A DNA stretch of 64,000 nt, taken from Eopsaltria australis. Its lineage: Eukaryota > Chordata > Aves > Passeriformes > Petroicidae. Positions within the stretch are counted from its first letter, which is position 1; the number at the start of each line of letters is the position of its first letter. The stretch is from positions 812,001 through 876,000 of the forward strand of contig JAVTVJ010000667.1 of assembly GCA_034509425.1 (NCBI GenBank). Direction: 5' to 3'. Below, in pieces: positions 54,946-64,000 of the stretch. A program made the translations under genes and the position numbers. The notes beneath the pieces were generated by a model. That model had not been told where the DNA came from and did no database searches. It was given only the letters and a program-made list of their open reading frames with translations.

Positions 54946-55077
54946 ATACCCCAATGCCCCTGGGCTCCATGGTGATTAACAGTATCTCGAAGCTGTGTCG
55001 GCTTGGGGGTTCCTCCATGTACACTCTGCCTAATGCTCCAACTCTTGCTGACCTGGAAGATGACACAGATGAGGAAG
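54946..55077 (+). CDS. TPGS2: TPGS2 coding exon 4
   Basis: 132 bp, phase 1 in and out, residues 81-124. Acceptor cttgttgcag, donor gtaagg. It encodes PLGSMVINSISKLCRLGGSS, then the invariant-looking MYTLPNAPTLADLEDD. Another acceptor (ccccacag) 78 bp upstream is also in frame and open, so a longer version starting at 54868 is possible. Confidence 0.95.
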
Positions 55078-55174
55078 GTAAGGCCCTCTTAATAGGCTGG
55101 AAAACCTGCTCTGTCTCATCCCTTTTGTTCTGTTAATATTAGGATATAGCACAAGACGTTGACCGAAATACTTT

Positions 55175-55500
55175 TCACCAGACCAAGTTGCTCACAGCTC
55201 CATCCAGATAGCCTTAAACACTTCCAGGTTTGGGGCATCCACAACTTCTCTGGGCTGCCTGTGCCAGTGCCTAATCACCCTCACAGTAAAGAATTGTTTC
55301 CTAATATCTGGTGTAAATCTACCCTCTGTCAGTGTGAAGCTACTCCTCCTTGTCCTGTCACTACATATCCTTGTAAAAAGTCCCTTTCCATCTTTCTTTT
55401 AGGCTCCCTTCCAGGTACTGGAAGCCTTCTCCAGGTCACTCTGAAGCCTTCTATTTTCCAGGCTGAGCAAACCAAATTTTCTTAGCACCTCAGCTTTCCC
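55175..55500 (-). mobile_element. CR1 LINE 3' fragment, minus sense
   Basis: Cacttccaggtttggggcat, ccacaacttctctgggctg, ccctcacagtaaagaattg and ccttgtcctgtcactacat are inverted CR1 3' sequence, in TPGS2 intron 4. Confidence 0.93.
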
Positions 55501-55560
55501 CCTGGCAGGGGAATTGGAACAAGATGATCTTTAATGTTCCTTCCATTCTACAGTGCAACA
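55501..55560 (+). mobile_element. CR1 LINE tail fragment, plus sense
   Basis: Ctggcaggggaattggaaca and agatgatctttaatgttcct match the plus-sense CR1 end directly after the inverted copy, forming an opposed pair. Confidence 0.8.
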
Positions 55561-55589
55561 GAAAAGGTCACTCCAGGTAGATGGGGATT

Positions 55590-55715
55590 ACTTGGTCTAG
55601 CAACCTGGTCTAGAGAAGGGTGTCCCTGCCCATGTCAGAGCAGTTGGAACAAGATGATCCTCAGGGTTCATTGCAACCCAAACCATTCTGTGATTCTCTG
55701 ACTCTCTGTCTACTG
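55590..55715 (+). mobile_element. CR1 LINE 3' tail, plus sense
   Basis: Gcaacctggtctagagaagg, gtgtccctgcccatg, agatgatcctcagg and ccattctgtgattctctgac give a complete CR1 3' end. It is a second plus-sense tail next to the preceding one. Confidence 0.9.
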
Positions 55716-57184
55716 GGATGGATCTATTATGTATCTTATTAGTTCCCTACAGCCTTGGCAGGTAGATCTGTATGCTGTGAATGTCGTGGGGATTAGTGTT
55801 ATTTGCAACCTCTTTTAACAGCCTGTCAGCCTTTCTGTTCTGCCTTTTCCCTGTTTAAACTTTCACCTGAACTTTTCTCCAGTGATTCAGCTTCCAAAAT
55901 CTTTGTGTGCTTAGGGTGTTACATGAGCAAAAGATAACAGGTTTTGTTTTGGCAGTGAAAAGTCAGCTGGAATTGGAAAAGTAACTGGTACGTACATATA
56001 ACTATGAGGTTACTCTGGAACATGTGTGTTCTAGGCTGCCTAAAAATGCTGAGAATGCTATTTGGAGAGAATAAAAAAGGAAAAGAAAACTCACCCATTT
56101 TGTCAGAGCTCTCTCAGTCCAGCTGGAAAAATCAAGAGGATAAGAACACAGCCAGGAGTCGCACCAATTTCTTAAACGAATGCTATTTGATTTCAGTCTT
56201 GTCTCTGCATCTCTATAAGCTCTTCTGGCTTCTAAATGTGGTTGAAAGTATTTTTGGACATTCCAGTTTGGCTGCAGTTCTGATCTTCTAGCCATTGTAA
56301 CGAAATGCACCAAATTCTGCTTATATTTAGTGGCTTAAACCTTCATTGAAGCATTTATAAGGTACACTGAGCAAAAATTACATCCCCACAGAAATTCTCA
56401 TCCTGACTTTCATGGAAAATTCTTCTGAAAAGTACAGCTTTTATGTCCCACTTCTTCCTCAAAAGCTTTACGTGTCAAAATTGCATTCTGCAAGAACTTG
56501 CAGCTACACAGTCCCAAAATTGTTTTGTAGAAATGCTCAGTGATGGTTGAGGGTCACAAGTTGAATAAGAGTCAGATGTGATTGTTGAGAAGGATGCTGA
56601 TGTCACACTGGAATGCATGGAGAAATATACACCTCTGCAATTTCATTAAAGTCTTGTCCCAAGAGAAAAAGAATAAATCGTTCTCCCTGTGCTCCTTAGA
56701 AAAAAATAAATTAGGACAAAAAAAGGAATCATATATACAACAGAAATAATGGGCTTCAATTGTAGCAGGAGAGATTCAGGATCCATGAGGAAAACTTCTA
56801 AGTGATAAGTGATGGATTTGGGTTGAATGCCTAGAGACTGTGCCTTCTCTAACTGAAGAACTTAAAGAAAAGATTATACAAACCCCAGGAGTGACATCTG
56901 GAAACCTTGTCTTGCTTAATGCCAGGGAGGAACTAGAAGTCAGCTCATCTATTTCAGCCATCTGATTTTGACTCTGATTTTTTTTCCTAACAAAGATAAA
57001 AATTTTTCTCTTTTTTTTTTCTTAGTTTTATTTTAAACCTAGGGAACTTAATCATTTCCAAGAAATATAAATGTAGTAGTTTGTTTCAGTTCTTCATCAG
57101 CTGATTTATTAATGTTGACTCTTTGCAACTGAGTCATAGTCAATTTTCCAAACGTGTTTCATAAAGTTTTTTCCTTGGTTTCAG

Positions 57185-57298
57185 GTAATGGAGACAAACC
57201 AGAGAAGCCACACTTTGATTCTCGTAGTCTTATCTTTGAATTAGACCCATGCAATGGGAATGGGAAAGTCTGTCTGGTTTATAAGCATGCTGAACCAG
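57185..57298 (+). CDS. TPGS2: TPGS2 coding exon 5
   Basis: 114 bp, phase 1 in and out, residues 125-162. Acceptor ggtttcag, donor gtaaga. It encodes NGDKPEKPHFDSRSLIFELD and NGNGKVCLVYKHAEP. The FDSRS-IFELD-CNG-GKVCLVYK pattern matches human TPGS2. Confidence 0.97.
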
Positions 57299-58946
57299 GT
57301 AAGACTGAAACAAGATAAGTTAGCTGTCTCTTGTTGTGGATTGTACCTGGAGGCCACGTGTGGAGAGTTATCTTGTATTTCTGATCTTCTTTGCAATTTG
57401 TAGGTGAAACTTTTACTGGGATGTCCTGTCTCCACTGAAGTCAGGAGCTAAATCTTAACTAGATCTAACATTTTCACTCCTTTTAGTGTTGGAGTCTGAG
57501 TTATAACTTAACGATTTCTGTGTACATAGAAACAGGGAAGTATTCACATGTGACTTACAGACAATTGTGTTGAAATAATACAGAGCTCCACTAATCTGGG
57601 TACTTGCATGTCTTGGAACAAAGCCATTACATTTTGATGAGAACGGGTATAACTGCTTAGAAACAAAGTGTAGATGGTAAAAAAAGCTGAGACAGAATTA
57701 AACTGGGTCTTCCACCTTGTGCATGGATGCAGAGCCTCCAGGTGCTAACTAGGCCAAAATGTGGCAGAAAGGGTTAATGGGAGGGTGAGAAATGGGAGCT
57801 GAGCTGTCTCTTCTGACAAATACAGAGATAACTGTTATCACGGAGAGAGAAGTGAAACACCCAAGACACTTGTAAAATAGTTGTCATCTGACAGAGTGCA
57901 CTGGTCACTAGATACATGTATGTTTATTGTGTAGGGTTGTGCAATTGCAATACACAAGTTCTTAAGAAAAATCTTGGGTTATTATCTTGCTTCTTTCATT
58001 GGGTGTGACTACAGCTGCCGTGGCAGGAAATCCTTGTCCTCTTGCCTCCCAATGTTAGTGATTTCAGCACATGCAGTTGATAACCTGGGCAAGGGAAGGG
58101 AGCAGTTGTTACACATGTCAACACAGGGGCAGTCTTTTTAAATGACAATGCTCAGCATCTCAGCCTCCCAGAAAAATAACTTTATATGCTACAAAGGATG
58201 TCACCACCAGAGGAATATTTGATCACTGTGGAAAGGTTTTGCAAAATGTGTTTTTGTTGGCAGCACACATTCCCATGACTTCCAGACTCTGGACTCTATG
58301 CAGTAATCCAGATGACTGACAATTGAGTTAGTTGCTTTTTACTTTGTGGGGCGGATAAATGTTTGCCATAATTGTACTTTGAACATTTACTACATTGCTG
58401 ATGTCCAAGAATGTTCCACATAGCATGTCACTCCCAGGCTGTGAAGGAGCAGCTTTGCATTCATTGTCCAGCACATGGCTAGACAAATACCTTATGCAGT
58501 GGGTGAACATTGGCTGATGGGTAGGAAACAAAGGGTTCTAGTAAATTGGGCTAAATAGTAACTAGCCATCGCATCAGGCTGAGAGCTGGTCACTGGTGGG
58601 GTTCTGCAGGGCTCCATCTTGGGCCCAGTGCTCTTCAATGTCTTCATAAACAGCTTGGACACAGGACTGGAAGCAATGCTAAGTTTGTCCATGGTTCTAA
58701 ATTGGGAGGAGCTGATGTCTCTCTCAAAGGCCCTGCAAAGAGACCTCAACAAATTAAAGAGATGTGCAACCACCAACTATATGAAGTTTAATAGAGACCA
58801 ATGCTGGATTCTGCAACAGGGCTGGGGCATCCCTGGATGTACATAAAACAGCCTTTCTGATGAGTGTGTTGTCCCACCTGACAATGGCCAGGGGTTAGTC
58901 TTAATACTGCAAAGCAACAGTGTAATTTGTGCTTGTTTTGTTCTAG
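57299..58946 (+). other. TPGS2 intron 5
   Basis: About 1.65 kb, GT-AG. A plus-sense CR1 reverse-transcriptase fragment occupies roughly 58.46-58.85 kb and ends about 100 bp before the exon 6 acceptor. Confidence 0.9.
58456..58850 (+). mobile_element. CR1 LINE reverse-transcriptase fragment, plus sense
   Basis: Translates to GVLQGSILGPVLFNVFINSL followed by DTGLE, the CR1 RT block ahead of the catalytic aspartates, and further on MKFNRDQCWILQQG before GIPGC. The active-site ADD region is damaged (kept only as a short in-frame remnant near 58680). It is truncated at both ends and sits in TPGS2 intron 5. Confidence 0.93.
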
Positions 58947-59107
58947 TGGTCTCCCCGGACACAGAGATCTGGTTCCTGGACAGAGCTCTGTATTGGCATT
59001 TCCTCACCAAAACCTTCACAGCCTACTACCGCCTGCTCATCACCCACCTGGGTCTCCCACAGTGGCAGTATGCCTTCACCAGCTATGGGGTCAGCCCCCA
59101 GGCCAAG
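58947..59107 (+). CDS. TPGS2: TPGS2 coding exon 6
   Basis: 161 bp, phase 1 in and phase 0 out, residues 163-216. Acceptor ttgttctag, donor gtagga. It is the best-conserved exon, with DTEIWFLDRALYWHFL, TFTAYYRLLITHLGLPQWQY and AFTSYGVSPQAK. It is rich in aromatic residues and probably forms the buried C-terminal part of the globular domain. Confidence 0.98.
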
Positions 59108-60776
59108 GTAGGACAGCAGCTTCCAGCTTGTCTCTATTTTGCTTAAGTGTAGACTGGAAAAAACATCTTCCCGCCTATCCACCTGCAAGCTGTCTGTAGG
59201 CTCAAGGGGGTCTCCTGGGTGAGCCATGGAAGGGACCACAAGTTTTTTCCCTGTAACATATTAACAGTCATTTGTTTTACTGTAATTTGAATTCACTAAT
59301 GTTGTGTTAACCTTGCTTTTCTCACAGCAGTTGGGCCTTGATAAAAACTATGCCCCAAAAAGAGCAATTTAAAGTCCTAGAGGTAGTTACAGAAGACCTC
59401 TACATAAAGCCTTGTGAGCATTCCAGTTGCTTACTATTATTAAAATTACTATTCTATGCCAGAATCCTGCTATTAGAAGCTTCTGCTGTTCTTCTGTGTT
59501 TGAGTAGGCCTTCAGCACTATCCCTGCCTCCATCCTGTGAGAGGTCAGGGAATGGAAGTGATGGTTTTCCTGAACACAGCTCCTAAGCCAGTGCAGTGTC
59601 AGTGCACCTTGGCAAGGCCTGTTGGGATCTGAGTGTCCTGCGCTTCACCCAGACATGACAGCTGTCTTACCAGCATTACAATCCCTGGTCCTCTGTGCAC
59701 ACCAGAATTACTAAAATCATTCCTGTCTTCCCATCCCAAGTAGTGGCTGTAGAATTTGGTTCTTCTCATTCCTGATGCCTTCCCTGTTAACTGCACTGTG
59801 TCAGTCAAACCTGTGTACGTGGCACCGTGCTCTGCCTTTCTGTAACTTTCCTGCTATAAATATTTTATTATGTTCCATATATTCACAAACCTTAAGAGGA
59901 ATCATTTGTGTATTCCCTAATCATTTGCAGCCCCTGTTAGTTAAAATCCTCCTAGTTCGTTAACCATTATCGTTTCTAAAGGTTTTCAAAGGGGTGAATT
60001 AAAGCTGTTTCCCACTAAGCAGTACATTAATAGATGGTCATTTATATTTTGGTATTGATCTTCCATTTATCTTGTTCAATGCTTTGCTGATGGTTTCACT
60101 GTGATTTGTAATACCGTAACTCCTATAGTTCTATTTCCTGACTTTGTTAGTGGAAAAATTATACAAAAAAAAGATTTGACAACTGTAGGGGATAACATTG
60201 TGATGTCTGAAGCAACCAAAAAACCAAATCATTGTAGTTACTTCTAGATAGAAAATCAGAAATAGAAACAAAAAGACAAACAAACAGAAAATTCTTTGTG
60301 CAAGGAGTTAAAAAAATTCATTCTTTTATATGTGAAGAGAGGGAGGAAGGTTACATTTTGAGAAATTCAATTAGTTGGTTTTCAGTTTATAAGAACCTTT
60401 AAATTCCAAGGGTTTTTTTAATCCTTTCTGCTTATCTGAATTTAAATAAATATAGTTTACTTTCATCCCCTCCTTTTGCTTTTCATCCTGTGGTGTAAAT
60501 CAGGATTTGCTCTTGATAGGAGTTAGACTGCAGGAAAGGTGGTGTTAGGGTTGTGCCTGGTTCTCCTCTTCCCTATCTGGAATGCAATTCCAGGACTGGG
60601 GCTGTAGCCATGCCTTGTGTATCCTTATCACAAGCACTCTTCCAAGCCCTGTAAACTGCAAACTGATAAGTGGCATAGGATTAAAATCGTGTCTTGGGGA
60701 AGACGGAGAACGAGGTGGAATTGTCTAACTGCAGTTTGAATTTAACCTGTTCCTTCCCCACCATCCTGCCTTTCAG
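59108..60776 (+). other. TPGS2 intron 6
   Basis: About 1.67 kb, GT-AG. No repeat or exon was recognised. Confidence 0.9.
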
Positions 60777-61004
60777 CAATGGTTTAACATGTATAAACCC
60801 ATAACCATCAACACAGCACTCCTGTCTGAAGAAGCTGATTCCTTTGTGAACAAGCTGGACCCCAATAAGGTATTTAAAAGCAAGAACAAAACTCCAGTGC
60901 TCAAGAAGAAACCGCTTTCACAGCCACCAGGCTCCCAAAAGAGTCAAACGAGCATGACCTCTGCCAAGACGTCCTCACTAGGTGGGAATTCTTCAAGGAA
61001 GTGA
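60777..61004 (+). CDS. TPGS2: TPGS2 terminal coding exon 7
   Basis: 228 bp including the TGA stop, residues 217-291. Acceptor gcctttcag. It begins QWFNMYKPITINTALLSEEA, then DSFVNKLDPNKVFKSKNK, as in human. After this comes a low-complexity tail rich in Lys, Ser, Pro and Gln ending SSRK, which is typical of the family and could contact microtubules (inference). It is a little shorter than the human tail. Confidence 0.97.
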   Translation, partial: QWFNMYKPITINTALLSEEADSFVNKLDPNKVFKSKNKTPVLKKKPLSQPPGSQKSQTSMTSAKTSSLGGNSSRK

Positions 61005-62093
61005 GCCCACCAGAGCTGACCCTGGACAACGTTTGCAATAAGTTTGAGTCTCAGTGGTTCAGACTAAGTTCCTTGTGCATGAATAGATGTGCCCATGGAA
61101 AACACATTGCAGCACTTGCATGAAATATAGCCACAATGTGGATGTAGTTCCTGGAGACTCTTTAAAAAAAAAATTGAGACATTGATTTTACTCCCTTCTG
61201 CTACTTGCAGCATGTACTTTTCAGAGGGCATGAAGAAACCCTTGATGTCACTGCTCCATAGGGAAGTTTCTATTCTGTACAACTGCAGCAGAGAAATGAA
61301 AGCAAATGTAAATCACTATAACTTTAACAGACCCATGCTGAAGTAGAGGGTGTGAAGATATTTCTGCCATGTCTTTTGAAAGAAAACTGTCCTGACTTTG
61401 CCTGCTGTGGGAGCAGGCTCGAACCCACTGAACAGGTAAGTATCTTTCACTCCAGACAGAATCAAACTCTGCACTTCCCTGTGCTCCTTCCAGCTTCTGC
61501 TCTGAGATTCATGGTACAATGGGACCTGGGACTTCCATGTTTCTGCATTAGCCTAGCCACTTGCTCTGCAGCCCAGACCATTTTTTGGCCTTCATGCTGT
61601 ATCTTTTTGGATGGTGACATGATTTGCAATAATCCTGAAGCCAGAAACTGCAAGATCCCTTGTTGCCTCCCTTTTGTGAGAACTGCTGAGCAAAGAGTCA
61701 ATGGTGTTGAGTCCCATCAGCCAGGAGGACCCCTTGGTTTGTCACACATTCATTTGTAAAGCTGACCATTGAAACAGCCTTTGGCACTTTTCAGTTGGGC
61801 AGGATCTCACCAGGGGCCACTGAGATCCTACAGCCTTGGAAGCCCCTGATGCTGTTTTCTATACTGTAAGTTTTCAGGTTAGAACTGCACTTTAACCCAT
61901 TCACTGATGGTTTTCAGTTACACATGTTTGTTTCCATTACTTTTCTATGCTATTCTGTCTTCCAAATATGCTGGAATCATGGTAGCACCCAACACATTTT
62001 GTGCCTAAATATGGAAATTGAAATCACTGTCTTCAAATAAGCATTGACTATTTAAACAGCATCATCTTTAATTTTTGAAACCACCACATAGTA

Positions 62094-62205
62094 ACACAAG
62101 ACAAACCTACCTCACAGGGATGTTGTGAGGCTTTCATGAGTATTTGTATGGCCTTCAGAAAGATGAAGCCATTCTGTAAGTCCTTAATAGTATTTCAATA
62201 AATAC
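62094..62205 (+). mobile_element. MIR-like SINE 3' part
   Basis: Acctacctcacagggatgtt followed by gtgaggctttcatgagtatt matches the MIR 3' half (tacctacctcatagggttgt, then tgaggattaaatgag). The end, tttcaataaatacttg, resembles the MIR tail caataaatgtta. The middle is diverged. Confidence 0.65.
62197..62202 (+). terminator. Candidate TPGS2 poly(A) signal
   Basis: AATAAA, 1.19 kb after the stop codon, followed within 20-70 bp by a G/T-rich stretch (ggttgggtattt, then tggtttgggg) suited to be the downstream element. It lies in the last part of a MIR-like SINE. A later AATAAA at 63355-63360 is an alternative. Confidence 0.55.
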
Positions 62206-62225
62206 TTGAATATTTTCCTCCAAAG

Positions 62226-64000
62226 TGGTTGGGTATTTGAAGATGGTTTGGGGAGCACATGGGCATGGGATGCAAAGGATGTATGGCAAGAGCAGTGTTG
62301 AGGATGGATTGTTTGGGGTGGTTTTGTAATGCAGTAGAGAATCTCTCGCTGAGAAAGGATGGGTTACAGTGCTTTTAGCTAATCCCTCTTGAACTACTCA
62401 GAAGTTCCTGGTTTGTTTCACACAGGCCAAAAGACTGAGCTGTGTGACAGCTGTTCCACTTCTGTCCTGCAGTCAGTGTACCTCTCTGCAGCCATCAGCC
62501 CCTGCTTAGGCGAATTTTGCTGGCTTCCAGCACTGCCCAGGGCCTACCTTCAAATGCCATTGCTGCATTGCCTGGCAGCCACTCTCTGCCACCCCCAGAT
62601 GACAAGAAATCCTCTAATGCACCCTCGCAGGCCCATGTGCATCTCGAGGCAGGTGAAGATCTGTTGTAGCTGCTCTACTGATATAAAGTGAGCTCTAATG
62701 AGAAAGCACATGTCAGTACCTCCTACCCACCCCATGCCATAGCAATCCACCAGTTATCCTTTTAATGTTGGGATGGGAATGATCATTAAAGCCAGCAAAT
62801 GCCCTTTTCTGGAATTCTGTGCAGTAGTGATGTTTTGTCACTTCCTACTCTTGGAGAACTCTGTGTTGTTTATTCATGGCACCCTGCCCTGGGACTGCAG
62901 TTATGTGCTTGATATACACATCATACTTGCTTAAGCACTTTCTAGAAAAGTTAAGACTGTTGTCACCCCTCTTGGGAATATGCAGCTTCAGAAAGTGTTC
63001 TACTTTTAATCTAGTGACAGCTCAAACTTTCAAGGGTGTTGCAGGCCCACTTCCTCATTCAGATGGTGGCAGCAGAATTCCTGCAGCAGTCGGACAACCT
63101 CTTACATTTCTCATGCATTCAGAGTAGAAAAGAAGTGGGGGTGGGGGACGTTGTTCAAGTGTTTGGAGATGCTGTCACAGAAGCTGACTTCTTTCCTGTG
63201 GTGGTAGTTGGTGTAGCTCAAGTCTAGAGTGTCAGTAACACAAATGGTTCTTTGATGCCAGCACGTTCCAACAAAACCGTGGCAGGATTCAGGAGACCCT
63301 GTAGTTTAGTTTGCTAATTTTTTAATGCTTCCCGAATGTTCAGATCAAAAAACAAATAAAAAAGCGTGACAAAAAAACAACCCAGCAGGTTCATGTTTCT
63401 ATTTTAGATGGTCCTTGTTCTTCTCTCTTCTGTGCTCTTCCGTGCTGGGTGTTCGTTAGGGTGACAGATATGCAGATGAAGCAAGCCTAGGCCCTTGGTC
63501 CATCACTGTAGTATCTGCCTCTTACCAAAGGACATTCCAGATAAAAATTTCTATTTTAGTTAATAATGTTGTATCTGCCACTGTTGATGCCTATATTTTG
63601 ATTTGTATGAATATGTACATATCTGGAGTCTTGTAGCTCTGCTTTGCTTTTCTTGAGAATATGATGATTGTTTGGGAGTTGAGTTTTGTTTTGGGTTGTT
63701 TTGGTTTTTGGGGTTTTTGGTGGGTTTTTTTGTAGATTTTTACACAAGGAGATTGAGTAATTTCTTCAGGTCACAGTTAGGTCTAGCCCTACACAGATCT
63801 GCCCAATATCTCAGATACCAAATTTGTCTGTTTAAGCAGAGTAGGTTTACTAAAATCTAGTCCCTCATCTGTCCACCTGCATGGTGGACAAACAGATATA
63901 CCCTTCACATGTGTCATCACAGCATGTGGCCATCACAGTGGGGAGGTCTCCGTGCCTGCCTGTTCTTTCTCATGTCCAGTTTCAGGGGCACGGTGGTTGT
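62226..64000. other. Region downstream of TPGS2
   Basis: No coding exon recognised on either strand. In human the neighbour here is FHOD3, converging with TPGS2 (from memory), so a FHOD3 3' UTR could begin near the right edge, but no FHOD3 C-terminal coding sequence is visible. A second AATAAA at 63355 and a G/T-rich low-complexity patch at 63676-63735 are present. Confidence 0.5.
63676..63735 (+). repeat. G/T-rich low-complexity stretch
   Basis: Mixed tttt and ggg tracts (gggttgttttgg, tttttggggttttt, ggtggg). It may form a loose G-quadruplex or simply be slippage-prone sequence. Confidence 0.8.

Larger units (their letters stand above)
55078..57184 (+). other. TPGS2 intron 4
   Basis: About 2.1 kb, GT-AG. 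It carries a cluster of CR1 tails in opposite orientations at 55.18-55.72 kb. The rest shows nothing recognisable. Confidence 0.9.
40729..61004 (+). other. TPGS2: TPGS2 gene: tubulin polyglutamylase complex subunit 2, complete coding region
   Basis: TPGS2 is a non-catalytic subunit of the TTLL1 polyglutamylase complex, which also contains TPGS1, LRRC49 and NICN1. The complex adds glutamate side chains to tubulin tails in axonemes, centrioles and neurons. Seven coding exons (40729-40801, 45256-45335, 53487-53574, 54946-55077, 57185-57298, 58947-59107, 60777-61004) join without a frame break into 291 codons plus stop; human is about 300 residues as I recall. Blocks such as SMYTLPNAPTLADLEDD, ALYWHFL, THLGLPQWQYAFTSYG and FVNKLDP identify it clearly. 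The family belongs to the Knr4/Smi1-like fold, fitting NFYLMTDGFQMTWSV. The C-terminus is a Lys/Ser/Pro-rich basic tail. The start was chosen as the first in-frame ATG and the match to human MEE. Confidence 0.97.
61005..62225 (+). other. Likely TPGS2 3' UTR
   Basis: Sequence after the TGA stop up to the first good AATAAA with GT-rich sequence downstream. The end is inferred from the poly(A) signal only. Open frames in this stretch on both strands look random. Confidence 0.55.

Noticed and set aside
61005..64000. FHOD3 C-terminal exons converging on TPGS2
   Set aside because: Expected from synteny, but no minus-strand stretch translates to a formin C-terminus; only a 3' UTR could be present.

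Overview
The window is eukaryotic nuclear DNA, almost certainly from a bird. It has many CR1 LINE fragments with the avian-type 3' end, one solo LTR of the avian ERVL type, two old MIR relics, AT-rich introns and one compact CpG island. All protein-coding sequence I can support belongs to two genes that diverge from one promoter at about 40.5 kb. The pair matches the human KIAA1328-TPGS2 arrangement, recalled from memory.

Left of the promoter, on the minus strand, lies the 5' part of KIAA1328 (hinderin). Five exons can be placed: 40390-40461, 35859-35904, 34036-34175, 30194-30288 and 21942-22057. They join in one frame to encode about 156 residues, ending in a highly charged coiled coil. The rest of the gene lies beyond the left edge. 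Positions 1-21941 look like intron 5, which starts with an exact minor-spliceosome (U12) AT-AC type donor.

Right of the promoter, on the plus strand, lies a complete TPGS2 gene (tubulin polyglutamylase complex subunit 2). It has seven coding exons between 40729 and 61004, all with GT-AG introns and consistent phases, and encodes 291 residues. A 3' UTR follows; a good candidate poly(A) signal at 62197 seems to lie in the tail of a MIR SINE.

The promoter (about 40200-40880) is GC-rich and TATA-less. The two start codons are only 267 bp apart. It carries a YY1-type start context on the hinderin side, an inverted CCAAT box and two facing ZNF143/THAP11-like motifs. CR1 copies sit close on both sides.

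I found no bacterial-type operon, CRISPR array, intact provirus or new multi-gene system. The most interesting points concern splicing: the AT-AC donor, a strong U2 donor motif at the start of the same hinderin exon, and a possible in-frame 26-codon extension of TPGS2 exon 4. Other points are a strong-context out-of-frame upstream ATG and the SINE-derived poly(A) signal.
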